NCBI GenBank assembly: GCA_008973525.1
Contig: WACJ01000124.1
Location: forward strand, 2,728,001-2,792,000
Length of the DNA: 64,000 bases
Source of the DNA: Stenopsyche tienmushanensis
Lineage: Eukaryota; Arthropoda; Insecta; Trichoptera; Stenopsychidae
Direction: 5' to 3'
A program made the position numbers and the translations under genes. Shown here in pieces: positions 41,901 through 56,900 of this stretch (the stretch's first letter is position 1; the number at the start of each line of letters is the position of its first letter). Under the pieces are notes generated by a model. The model had not been told where the DNA came from, ran no database searches, and was given only the letters and a program-made list of their open reading frames with translations.

Positions 41901-44900
41901 GCCTCATGTGTGCTAATCGCAGATATTAAATGCATTATGCATGCGCTGTCTCTTCTACCAAATCTGCTCCGGGTTCGATCCAATATCTTTTATGAAGGCT
42001 GTTACGACTCGAACTCATCATCTATTCGTGGTCGATGCATAAGAAAACGATAGTCGTGCCGATTCAGAGAATTGATTAATATCGGCTTTTGCTCGAGTAC
42101 AAACGTATGCACATATTCAATCGATTCATACATTTTTAATGCGAGTGATGGGAAGATAAGACAGTTGAAAAAATAAATGGTGTCCTGCATACCGTATTAA
42201 TATTTTTTTGAAGTGAAAATAATACAAGGCGCGGTAGAGTAAATTGGCTTGAACGTCACGAAAAGTGAAACTCCAACCTTTATTCTTTATTTCTTTTGTC
42301 TAAGAAATTTGGTGTAGATTGATTGATTTTTATAATACAAGAATTTCCGGTACGAGTGATTATAAAATAATCATCTGATTGTATTAGTTGCCTCAGCGCT
42401 AGTTTATCAGATTAAAGAAATCAGGATAAATCTGGATCAACCCCATCGATCAAAAACATTCATTCATATAAAAAAAAGGTTGGGAAACGCTACTATAGAG
42501 TGCAATATCATAGATGGTAAGGAACGACTACCTGATAAACTCGTGCAGAATTGTATGGATTTCGATTTATACTGTACGACCTCTTAAACCTGCTTATTCT
42601 GTTAAATCGAACTCAAAATCAATGAAATCTAACAAATCGGTATTGATTCATATTCTACATATTTATTAGTATTAAACAGAATAACGGCTTTATATTGCCT
42701 TTTAACCAAAAGCATAAGATAAATAACTTAATTTATAAGCTCCCCACTACAATCTGTAATTAATTTGAGTTTTTCTGCCTTTATAATTGCCTTAATAGTT
42801 TTAAAATACTCATCGCGATTGTATAATTTTGTTAATTCGCCACCAAACTTAAGGTTGAAATTAATCATGAACTATATATTCTGAATCAGCTATTGACACA
42901 AAATTTTATTCCTATAAAATAGGAAATGGATTTTTAATAATTGATTTTACGTGCATGGGAGCGAGCCCATTTTTGTTTTTGTTGATGGTAAGAATCCCAA
43001 TGTTGTTTTATATGATTACAAGCCGGAAAATTGTATTTTGCACATCATTTAAGTGGAAAAACATGAACAATTGACATTTATTAAGCAATCATCATCATGC
43101 TATACCACAAGCAGCTCATTAAGAAGACAGGGTTTCTTGCATTATGCGTTCACTCTATATAAAAACAATCATCGGATTTTTTCCACATTTAACAATGTTG
43201 AACTTATCTAAATAATTTGGACTGTATTTCTATTTACATTCAACCCTTATATAGCGTCATGTATAGAAGTAAAACGCTATAGAAAGTTAGGCACATATAC
43301 AAAATTTATACGTATTTAGTGCAAGTGACTAATACGCGCGAAGGGGCATTGATCTTACGTATTTTACCTGTTGCTTACGTAAATGACACCTCAAACGAAG
43401 TAGACGCTATAGGAGGGTTGACCGTAAATAGAAATATAATCTCATTACTTAGAAGGATCGTTTTAAGTAGTGATAAATTACGATTCTTCCGCATAAATCG
43501 ATCTTAGTGTAAAATGCAATTAAATAGGTACGCCAGCATCGAGGCATCATGAAATTCAAGATGCACATTTATATCAATAACTCTGACAGTTACATTATTT
43601 CATTAAATTATTACCCGACTTTCAGCGTCTATTATTTCTCCATACATTGGCTAAATTAATAAATCAGTCAACCTCAAAGGAAGTATTCTTTATAGGCGTC
43701 GCCCTTAAATTTCCCTACCCACGCCCGTAAGATGACTCCGTTCTAGACAGATACATGACCGGATACGTTCTATGGGGGAAGAAAAAATGAATGGATGCTG
43801 TACATACAGAGTTAGTGGAAGGTTCGATAATAAATATCTGACATTAAAGCTTCCTTTAAAATAATATATCATATTTCGTTCATAAAACTATATTTGGGTG
43901 CTTTAAAACGCATAAATATTTAGAAAAACCTTCTTTGTAAACCATAGCATACAAATTCATTAGGATCAATATTTAGCGGAGCATATTGCATATTTTTTAC
44001 GTCGTTTTATAATACTGACAATAGCGACATTGTTTACATATTTTGGTATATTTTCAATCATAAATAGAAAAATGAGTTTTGACACACAACAACTAGAACA
44101 GCGGTTCTTAAATTGAGTTCGTGGACCCCTGGGGGTATATACATATATTTTTTTAAAAATCTATATTTGAAAAAGATATTTTCGTGGAATTATTTACAGA
44201 AAACATTATAAGAAGATCTATTTTGACTGATATTTGACCAAGAAATGTTTATTTGTGTGAAAAACTAAATCTTGGATGAGATCCGCCAAAGAAAATTTTG
44301 TACAAGAAGGGGTCCGTGAAGAAATATATATATATATATAGTTTAGTAGTATAACAACCGTAAGATCGTCTACTTTATTTTATCACTAGTTCATTTGAAG
44401 AAAATACCATTTTAAATTCCAATCAGAAAACCATCCTAAAAAGCAGGCTACGTTGCGTATCCTTGATATTTAAAAGAATCATATCAAACCCAGCTCACGT
44501 AAAGATTCTTGTCTACGCCGTGGAACTCCGCTCATTAAAGAATAATAAAATTCGCCGTCAACTTACCGATCGTTTTAAAACCTTGTATTTAGACAGTCAC
44601 ATCAAATATATTCCGACAATATTAGGACATAAATCAAAATGTTATATTTCGTTTCGCACACCTAAGATCTTGATAAGTATGAAAATGATATTGTACGCTC
44701 GTTATAGCGATGCTATCTTATATAATACTTCGCAATTTTGAAGCACGATGCGCTCGCTCGCCTCCGGGCGATTTGTTTGTGTATTAACTAAATAGCATCA
44801 TTAGGAATAACTTGGAATTCTAATTATTATAAAGAAATTTAACAATGTTCGCCATAAGAACCGAATAAGGGCGTGACAGTGCCAATGAAAAATAGAAGTA

Positions 44901-47900
44901 CGCCACATTTGATTAATACTGATCGTAATTTCCTATTATCAGTCTGGAGATATTGCACAGTTCATGAGGTACTGAGAATTGCTTAAAATGTTTTATCAGT
45001 TCATGTTAACGAATCGAATTCATTAAAATAGCACTCAAACCTAACAATTAAATCAAATTATAAATAGACTATATGCATATAGATATAATTTTCTGATATT
45101 GGTGGAAAAACTACTCTAAGTACTAAGATAAATCCGATTTAATAATATCGGAATGCGATTGCAATTTCATTCTATATTTACATTTGAACATTTGATTCAC
45201 TGTTAATTTTGACTTTATCTCCGACAAGATTTTTAAGAACATCGCTATAAAAATTAATAATAAATGCTGTTTTCTCCAACTTTAAATTTTTAAAACCACT
45301 TCTAGGCAATCCTTACCCTGATATTATGTTCACCATGTACACTATTAATTTTTATCGCTGCAGATCTGGCAGATTTGCCACAGAAAAATGAAATATATAA
45401 CATAGCACGTTTATATTATATATTTCTATGGGTACTAATATGCGCTCGATGTTTACGAAAATTGGTGACAGACTGACTAATACATTAGTCAAACGACGAA
45501 ATATTTCGACACGTTCGAAATCTAATGTTAAATTGTGTTTTATTTACACTGTTCAAAAATTTCCAAAAAATGTGCACGAACTTTTGGACTGACCTGATAT
45601 TTTTATCCGATCTCGAAACGATTCGTTTCTAAAATATATTATTTTATAAAATTTGTTATTTTATAGTCATTTCAGTAAAACTAAATGATCTTTTATTGGC
45701 ATCATACTCCAATGGATGCGAAATTACACATTATTGCATCCGGATATAATCTTTAGTATTATGATGGTATCAATTAACATGGAATAAGTCAGTTGAACTG
45801 ATTTAACCTTATATAGGATAGGAGTGTTATGATCCATTTTATTGCTATTTTAATGCGTTAGAAGTTTATAAGTCAGAATTTCTATTGCAATTTTGTATTC
45901 AATATTATAGATATATGTAATTAAATTTAATTCTCGTGTTTTTAAAGATGGTGTCAGTTTATATTGCATAATAAATTCTCATCAGAACCTCAAACCATCC
46001 GCGTGTTCCTCTAATAAAGTGAATGTGATGCCTTTATCTACCCTGGACGATAGCCTCTTTAGAAAAATTAAATGATTTATTCAATAATAATCGGATTTTA
46101 TCCCGTTTGAGATCTAAAGGGAATCATTCGAATTCACAGAGTAGGCGTACAAAGTTTATAAAACATAATACTATGCGTTATGAGTTTATTGGTCGCACGC
46201 ACCCGCCTGTACAGAAATGCATCGAAGGAGCATTATGGCTGCGAACATTCCGCCGCTTGTCGATGACCCGTAAAATAACCCATCCTGGCAATCAATCATT
46301 TCTGAAATAAAGCATTTTTTAACAATCAATTATGGTCGTATTGTTGCCCTTATCCCTCAACATCTCTACACCGAAGTATTGGAGAGCTAATCAAGATCGA
46401 GGAGGAGTTAAGCTTCGAATTTATCTGCTTCTAAATACCTTACTCGGAATACGCCCCGATTAATCAACAGTATTGATGTTACTCTACCTATTTATGTTTT
46501 TCATTTGAATACCAAAAAAATAAGTTTAAAAAGTCACAAAAAACTTATTAGGGTCATAGTGATATTTTAAAATGGGTGGCTTACATCATATTATACTATT
46601 ACTAGGACAGTACAGCTTCAATGTTCAATCAAAAACGAAGATCACAAAAAATGTCTCTTATCTGACCATTTGATGTTTCTTGAATTAATTAAAATTTTAT
46701 TCGAAAAAAACTGCGTTTTACAGTAACAATAAATGTAAAATTTCCAAGAAATAATACTGATCATTTTTATAGTAATAAATTACATTTACAGCATCGACTT
46801 TATTACCCAAAGAGTCCTATTATATGTTATACATTAAATAATACATGATAAAACTTATAGAAGAATACAAAGTATTACATTTAAATATCCAGGGATAGTA
46901 AATTTGAACTCTTTATATTAGTTTGATATTGTTCATGTGTTAGATCTTGATCTGTTAAAAAAGGTGCGAGTTCAAGTCCAAATTTGGGAGGTCGAACGTA
47001 TTAAAATTTTCGTTCAATCGCCTCGTTTTAGATTTATTATGATGTTCAGAAACTATAAAAATAAATACTGAGAAAATTAACAAGCTCAAATTGGACCATC
47101 TATAAGTAAGGAATTTGCATCAACAATTAAATATATTATTTATAAATTTAAAGGATAATTAATGCTACTCGCGCATGGATTCTTAAACAAATCACTCAAC
47201 GAGAGGTCGTTTTTTCGCGATCAAAAGAATCCTACAAATTTATTAAGTGATGTTTTACTATCCAATAAATCCATGCAAATTATCTTATCTTTACTTAACC
47301 ATTCGTAAATTTAAAACTGTATGAAATCATTCAAAAATAATTTTAAAAAGCAAGCGGTCATGATTCATGTGTTCCTGTTTTTGGATCATGATGTGAAGAT
47401 TTATTCACAAATATACCATCAAAGGCATGATACATTCATATCGAAAGCATATAGACGATATGTAAATCTTGTTTGAGAGACGAGATGCCCAGATATCTAT
47501 TAATTACATCAAAATGTAATAGATGAGATCTAAATAATGAGCATAGATAGTCCGACTTCGGGTTGAACGATTTTGTGTGCAGAGTTAGTAAAAATGCCTA
47601 CATATCGATATATGATGATTTCTTGAAATCTGTTGGAATCATTTAGCCATAGCACGATGATGTGCTGTCTTCTTGTCTTGCCTTCATTTTAAGGCTTCGA
47701 ATCTCGAGCAAAATGTGTTTACGTCATCATATTAACGCCACATCCTTGAACAATAAATTAATTCACCATCGTGTCATACAAGGTAACCACCTCCGACGAA
47801 AATATCATTTTTTCCCATCGATCCCTTTTTAGAACTCATTTTATTCTGCCGGCACGCCTAATGTAATGTCTATCATTCTTGTTTTTATTTTTATGCACTT

Positions 47901-50900
47901 TGCTTTTCGAGAACCGATATAAATCGTGACTACCTGACGCGAAGAGTGCCCAAAAAAACCTTATTGTTACCGTATCGCTAGGAAGCTTTATATCTCACCT
48001 TGTGCTTGGCTTTATAGCGTATTCCCCATAAAGCACACGTGCTTTGTTCATACATGGGAAAATAAAGCGATGCTATATTTAGGATGTAAAAAATCAGTTC
48101 AATCCGTGACCATCGCCATGAGATGATAATGAAACACCAACTGTTAACTGATTCGGTCATCAATAGTTTTAACGCCGTAAAAACGCTCCGGCAACGAACT
48201 CATATATTATACTTGTATTATAATGGAATTCGGACTGATCTCAAATAGCAAATTGTATATTTTTTACTGCATCTTAGTCGATAATAATCGCATTTTTATA
48301 TTTATTGCAATCCTTCTGAAACACAAGAAATCATGATTACTCATAAAAATATCACGTTTTATATGACTAAAGGAGAGGTCATCAAATGGCCAATATTGAA
48401 ATATGGCTCAATTGTTAATTATTTTTTAGTTTGTTTCTCATTCTTTGAAGACCTAGAACAGTGATTCTCAACCTTTTTGAAGTCATGGTGCACTTTTGAC
48501 CATGGGAAAAAGTGGCGGTGCACCAGAATTAAGAAGTCGAAAAAATTTGTATACATAGACGTAATTTTTATTACATATTTAAAAAAATAATATTTACATA
48601 CCATTTTTTTACATATTTTCTTTTTATGTCAAATTATATAAAAAATATTTAACATTGAAAATATATTTAGTTAGTTAATTTTTCCGTAGAAACAATTTTA
48701 TATTTATACGCGTTTTATTAAAAATATTTGCTCTCTTTAAGTGGTAAATCTAGGTTGGGGGGGGGGGGGGTGTTTTTTTCCGTTGTCCACCTAAAACGTT
48801 GTCCCTGCTTAACACAATAGAAGTTATATGATCAAAAATCAATTAATGTAAAAAATCAAATGCTACCTGAGCTTGTTGTTAAGGAGACAATTCATTGCTT
48901 AAGAACTATCGTCCAATTTCGCTTCTCTCCCATATATATTATATATAAAGTATTCTCTAGAGTTAAAAATAATAGGCTGGCAGATCGATTTGACAAATTT
49001 CAACCTCGAGAACAGGTTGGATTTAGAAAAGGCTTTAGTATCAACGAGCATATCCACATACTAAGACAAATCATCCAGAAAACCGAAAAATATAATCAGC
49101 TACTGTCTTTCTTGGGCAGTTTTAGACTCACTACAACGCTGTAATATAAACTATCTCCCAAGCTTATCATAAACGCTTTGGAAGATGTGTTTAAACTGCT
49201 ATCTTGGAAAAAGTGCCGACACAGTATTGACAACACACAAGTGAAGAAATTGTGACATATTATTAATAGCCGAATCGTCTGAAAAGCTTCAAGACATGCT
49301 CCAAGACCTAAACGAAGTGTCAAGTAAAATTTGTCTGAAAATGAACATGGATAAAATCGAAGCCATGATAAATAGTCACAATTCTCAGACCTTCGGGGCG
49401 ATATCCATTGGGGGAACACAAATTGAGGTTAAAAATGAATACACTTATCTGGGACAAGTAATACATCTCAACAGAAATTGACAGACGAATACCACTGGGA
49501 TGGCAGCATTTAACCAACGCATCATCCCAGTGTTAAGCCACGAAGACGTGGAATCTAATATCAAGCATTTAACACAGAATAAAGTTTTCCCAGCGTGCCA
49601 TAGAGAGATCTATGCTCGGAGTGTCTTTATAATATAGAATCAGAAACGAGGATATCCGAAGAAGAACTCGAGTAGTAGACGCTACTGAAAGAATAGACAC
49701 ACTTAAGTGGCAATGGGGGAGACAAATGTGTCGATGAAACGACGGTCGATGGGGAAGAAAAGTGTTGAAGTGGAGACCCCTGTAAGACTGACGACATCGA
49801 AAGAATAGCAGGATGAAGCTGGATGCGGAAAGCGGAGGATCGAGAGGGATGAAGACTCATGTGTTCAACTGTGGACCAACACAGATTGATGATGATGATG
49901 ATTATTATGAATCTTTCCTCAGCGGTCAGACTGCATGACGATTTGAAGATTCCGCCACGACCAGGCGCACAGCTCATCAGATACCCATTGAAACCATCCT
50001 ACTGTATTCAACCATCGACATCTTATTCCGCACTCTATGTAAGAGTCTATTGTGACAATAAAATCAAAAGGTTATCGTGGCTTTAAAAAAAACATAATTT
50101 ATCGGCTTTAAATCCTACATCTTAAAATAAACATCAAGGACCTCCAATTTACTATAAGTCGCAGTACAAAACACTTAAAAAACTAAGAACACTTGCCTGA
50201 GTATCGACGCTGCATGACATTCAGGATAGATCCTGGAGTACGGGACGCATTCTGGAACAACACTGCACTTTATTTATTAAGATATATCCCTCTGACGATT
50301 AAGCCAAACCGTATAACCTAAGAACCGAACACGCACTGATTGTCACCTAGCTTAATTCGACGGCTCAACTGAGCGTACGAATATAAATGTATTAATACTA
50401 AATGTAAATTATTATGAAAAACTATTGAAAGAATGCATGAGATTCTCTCTGAGATGAGTTCTTTTGATATATTCCCAAAAATATTTTTATCAAATTTGAA
50501 ATTCATTAAAAAATAATATATTTATGCAACGAAAAGGATGGTGATTTTTTTTGAAAAATAATATTTTTGGGAATATATCACAGCAGCTTATTTAATCCCA
50601 TGATTTTTAAAAAATAGTTTTTCTTATAAATATTAATAATTTGTCATAAATGCGTTTCAATTTGTCCGTCCAGTTTAGGCGTCGAGTTTATGCTATGCAA
50701 CAATATTCGGTGCAGAGCTATATTTTATTTTCACAGGTTAGGATATGCATGTGCGTATGTTAAGTGATATTTTTTAATACACAGAGTGTTGTGCCGTTCC
50801 CGAATGTGATCCGTGTTCCAGACTGTATCCTGATCGTCATGCAGCTAAAATATTGAGGCAAGTAGTCATAGTTTTTAAGTAAATTGTAATACGATTATTA

Positions 50901-53900
50901 GGCTTATTATCGAAATGTTTAATATTGAACAATTGCATTGAGATTTCAAGAACACAGTTCGGAAATAATACTCATAGTGGATTGGAAAATCAAGATGTCT
51001 ATTTTAAGATGTATGATTTAGGTCCGATTTTTGTATATTTTTTTTAAAGTCACGACTAACATTCAAATGTATATGTAAAATACGATATTCGGAAGTGATT
51101 CATTTAGCATTTCATAGCTAAAAGCTTCATTAAGCATCAATTTTTCCTTAGATTAAAGAAAATACATTATATATCATTTTAAAAATATATCATCAGCTAA
51201 ATAATTGGACTAAAATGTGTCAAATATTTAATTTCAGGTATGAAATCGTGTTTAATATAAAAGCAATCCGCAATTGTTTGATTACGAAATCGACCAGCCT
51301 TGATCAATCAATAGTCTTAAGTTTAGATGGACGTTGTGAAAAATTGTACAGTGTGGTTCAAAAGAACTGCTGGTGAGCCAAATTCCAAAGGTGTCCAGGA
51401 CTTCAAAATTCATGCAGTAAGAGCTCTCAGGTAAGGATAATAAGATTTACAAGATAAATTTGAGCTATCATTTAATTTGTCATCTAAAATATACACACAA
51501 AATATTTGGTCTAATGGATGTTTAAATTCTTTGTTTTAGGTAAGTCTTTCGAATAGCGCAATATCAATCCGAAATACCGAAGTTTTCAAATATACTCATA
51601 CTTTGAGTTAAATACATAATGCGTAAAGATACGTAAAACCGAAACATAAATATTCTTCAGAATATTGTCGATTATTTTTTCTGATTTTACTGGATACATT
51701 TTCTTTTGTATGATGTCTAGTAATATCGTCACTACTTCTTTCACTTGTACTCCGAGAGAAAAAAAAAATGTTTTTTCTTCGAACGAATTTCATATAAATC
51801 ATTGATATGCTCAGAAACATAACAACTTTGTTAATACTGCTTTGATACAAGTATCAAATAATAGGTTCTAGTCATATGTCATTAAATTATAATAAAAAGG
51901 GGGAATTCACCGCCCGTTCAAAATATCTTTAACATTATATATGATAAAGAATTATGAAAATTTTCATATTATTAAATATTCTATAAATATAGAAGGATAC
52001 CTATGTTAAATACAAAAGATTGCCAATGTAGGATTTTATAATGCATTTAAACCCAATTCTTAGGTGTTAAAAATAGATATGTTATAAGTAGTCTGATTTG
52101 TCTTATTATATAATATTACAATTTGAATAAAATATCAAAATGTCAAAGCTCAGGAAATGTATTTATTCAGCCAGATAGCAGAAAGTTCACTTTTATAATA
52201 GATGTCTTCGATTTCAATGAAAGTTGATAAGCATGCTATTAAGTTAACTGGAGGTTGTAAAATTGACAATCGTTAATGTCACTCTATGACATTGCTGGCT
52301 AAAACTTCCTACATCGAGCATGTTATTTGATATGCGTTAGTGGATTAAATTGTTAATTTATTGGATCATACGCACATATTTTCCTTCCTTAACCAGTACC
52401 GTTTGAGTGCATAAAATTGCAATTTTATACAAAATCATAATTTATTGTCCACAATTCATTTTATTGTATATTTTAAAAAAATAATGTAATGAGTTAAAAA
52501 CAAGGCTGTTGCTAAGTAAAACAATCAGCCTAAAAAGTGGTCAAGACCTCGATTTGGTAAATCAATGAGGTTTTGGACGTATAAGTTATTACTGCGTCAA
52601 GACGATTTTTATGAATTTTTATATATTTTTTTCATGTAAAATTCTTGTACAATCGTTTGACATTTTATTGACTATTATTACATAAAAGCCACTCAGTCTG
52701 GACATCATATAAATATGGGTTAATGACGACTTATCGCTTGAAAACATCATGTTTTCACTTAGTGGCCTTGGCTACTATGAAAATATGGTATCATTCAGTC
52801 ATTGTGTGATTCTATCAATCATTTATTTTTTTATTCCGCGAAACGAAATTATTCGGATGTAAACATTATGTGAGTTTATAACGAGAACATTCGCTTGATA
52901 AAATATGCATATCATTTTTTGGTATTCGCTTTGTCCCACTCGTCAAACGCTGTCAATCCGATTAAGAAGTATCGATCAGCCGTAACAAATTGACACAATA
53001 AAAAAATAAGTTTTTTGATCAATCAAAGGACTTAGCAAGTATTTATGCAGATTTAGCGATCTAAGCGTATTAATAAAAAGAGTATCGAACCGGTTGTTGC
53101 ACATTCATATTTAGACAGCAGCATTGTTCACGATGACAATGATTCAATGACAAGGTAACGCTTGTACGTTGAATGCAATTTTTAACTGCAACACTACATT
53201 TATATTCCGAGTACGACAAACATGACGTTTCTTCTGTTAATGTTGTTAATGCATTATATAAACGCAATCATTTATTTAACAATATTGCTTTTGCCGGTCG
53301 TTTGTGGCCGGTAACGTTCAGGGGTATTCTTGCGTATGTGAGTGCTTTGAAATGAAAATCGGTTTATTTGTGCGACACGAAACGAGTTTGATTCGATCTG
53401 CAGAACATCTTAATCTGAATAACCAGTATTTCGGTCTGGTAAAAATTAGCATGTGTATTCATACAATGGACCGAAGATTTAATGTGATTTAAATGACACT
53501 TGAGTAGGTTGAGATCGGAATTGCAGACATGTAACCAAAGTAATTTAAAAACTGAACGAGTAAAACGATGCGTTTTAAAAACGGCATAAAATTGATAAGA
53601 TAATAAGAAAATCTTTTCGATTTTCTACAATTAATGAAAATGAGCAACATACAATTGATTGGCAAAATGAACATATTAAACACTACATTTAACGTCTTAT
53701 TATTGGGAAATTGATTCATGCAATGTATGTAAATATAGTTTTTATTGGAATAAATTAGAATTACATATGAGTAATATATTTGTTGACTTATGTTGAAAAA
53801 AAAAAATCATATTTCAAGAAGATGATGTTAATTAGCGCTTTAGTAATTGATACACTATGTTATATAAGATCAGATTTTTGCTCATTGTCTTAAGACCTCT

Positions 53901-56900
53901 TAAAAACTCTGACATTAAAGATTTTACCAATATTCAATCGCAAAATGCACTCAATAGACATTAAAAGTTTGTCATTTATTTTCAACCTCATCTTAATGAT
54001 TTTCTTCTCAGTATTTCTTCCCTCATCCCCCAGATTTTTTGCTACCAGTAATAATGGTTCATATAAATTACTCATACCTTGGGCTTGATTTCTAATGAAT
54101 ATGTTATTTAATTCACATATGTTTTAGACTATGTATTGATGACTTCGACATATCATACAAGTTCATGATCTTATTAGCTAATAGATGATTTTTTAAATTT
54201 ATTATTGCTTTACTGACAATTTTCTTGAAAGGGATTTAAATAGGGCTATACATATTTATGTGCTTTCCAATAATCTGTACCCTTTTTTGCATCCTGATAC
54301 TTATATTATCATTATTAGAGAACAAATAGACAAAAATTGACTGGCAAATAAAAAGTATAGACTCACGAAGCGCGCTCTATAGCATTAAGAAACATTTTAA
54401 AAAATCTATCGGAAATATTAATACTTCTGATCTTCTAAATTTGGTGAACTTTTCACTAGCATCTGGATTTGAATGCATGATTTATGCGTCTCTGATGTAA
54501 ATTCGTCATGTCAAAATATACTTATGATTAAGAAAAAAATTCAAATAAATTATTTAAACGTCTTGTTAATAGGAATGCACATTTTCTTATGCGTCTTTTT
54601 ATAATATCCATAAACCAAGAATAGCTCTATCATACGGTCACTGTATGAATAGTGGAATTCATTCATTAATTCTCCTCCTTGTGTTAGGCGTTGTATCAAT
54701 AGGAGAATTTAGACCATGAGATCATCAAAAATACTTGAAATACGTGCATAATGCCAAATTAATACGGACCATAAAAAAACCATTATACTTTTCGTTGCTC
54801 AATCAGAATGTGCTTCGGAAGGGCTCCATGGCAAAATCCAATTTAAATCTCTAAATAAAGATGACCATATCAGATTCGACCCATTATCCGTTTTCAAAAT
54901 ATGCATTAAAAATCCTCACATAATAAATGCAAACATCCAAAACTAATTTGTTGTATGTCAGTGCTTTTGTGGGTCGAGAGGCGCTCAAGTTTTTTTTCGA
55001 TCCAGGGTCGACAGGTAGGCGCTAATTGTTATACAGTTGATGAACCTCTTAAAGAACGCTCTCATAATGAAGTATTTTCAACATGATGAGGTGGAAACGC
55101 AGTTATTAACTATGTGCCTTTAGGGGAAGGATCCATTTTTTTCAAATTGTAAATACAACCCAAATCGAAATATTCGAACATACGATGTTATTATCTTAAG
55201 CTATGAGGGCTTCTGAAATAATTATTATTCAAGAATAATCATAAGATAATTTAGAAATCTATGCTTGGAGGACAAAGAAATCGATTGCGATTTCTTTGTT
55301 TTAGAACGTATATCAAAGTGCAATGACTTTACAAGTTTACTTAGCGTATAATGTTTCTATGTGACGTAAAATGACCACACAATCAAATAATCATTAACTC
55401 ATTTCATATAAGATATTTTTAGCAAATATTGAATTTTGGGTGCGCAATATCTAATTTGCTCAAAGGCAAGGCTACTATCTATGCTCAGAGATTTTTAAAT
55501 GATTAAAATCAATGTTGGTATAAAATTATTGAAACTTTTTAACACTAGATCGCAATACGTTAAATACAAATATTCAATCGATTTGTGATATCTTTAGTCA
55601 TGATTTTGAGATAATGAAAATGTAGGTTATGGACTCATGCTTATTTCATACATTTTTTGATTCTTCAAGCTAATTATAAACATGAGATAAAACGCCAAAA
55701 ATCACGCACAAAATGCACATATGCAATAAATGCATCGGGCATTAAAAATATTAAGATATATTACTAAAAAGTATTTTACGATGAAACTAACGGTAATTTT
55801 ATGTAAAATGTAAATTATGCCAACATTATGTATAGCATTTGTCAATAATAATTGGCACATGCTAATTGATCGCTTGGCATTTCGTATGCACATCATAAAT
55901 ACAACTAATAAGATCATAAATACTTCAAATTTATGTTTTTATAATAAGGATATTTATTAATTAGTGTTATAAATTTAGCATCGATCGCAATAAATACTAT
56001 ACGTCAATAGCACTGATATGTAGATGTGGTATCGTGAGAAAATATATCAATGTTGTTGAAGAATTTATTTGTTAAAGTGAGATATGATTTAACAAGAGTC
56101 CAGTTAGAAATAGTAACAGTTAGTATTTGATGTTTGATGAACGGAAAAAAATAATGATAACTTTTTATTTCTCTATTAAATTACGACGTTATTAAGTATT
56201 TACTGTGAAGCATGCAACGTAGTTTTTTGGTATAATAACCGTTGCTTTTGGTCGGAAAAAATGCTCAACGTCTTATTACTTAACAAAATTTATTTGAATA
56301 AAATCATAAGCATTGAGATGATTTTTTTAACATTTTTTCATAACTTGCCAATTACGTATAAGCAGAGTTTATCAACCTTTTTTTTACCGACTGGTCCTGT
56401 GTGAGACAGGTCATTATATAACCCAAGACGATGATATGTTAAAAAAAATAATAAAGGATCACTCATCTTCATATTACATTTGATGAAAAATACATATCTT
56501 TCATATGGTTATGAACAAATTGAGATTTAAATTTATTAGGTAACTTTTTCTGAAATATTTAAGGTTTTTAAAACAATTATAAATTTAATCAATTTATACA
56601 CTTAACCTCATAGAAAATTAGCAAAACAAACAATAAGATACAGGTATAAAAATATTCTCGTTATAACCGTTATGAATGAATTTAATTTTCTTTATGTATG
56701 TTTTCAATAAATGAAAAATTATTTATTTACCACTCTATTATTAGTATTAGATTTGTGAAGTGATTTCTGTATAATATGTTGTTTTTGTGTTATAAATCGA
56801 GATTTGCCAGTATAATATTTTCATTATAAATGATGTAATTCATAGAAAACTTTATTCAAACTTCAATAAAAATGAATTAGATCTTGGTGTCTTATTATTA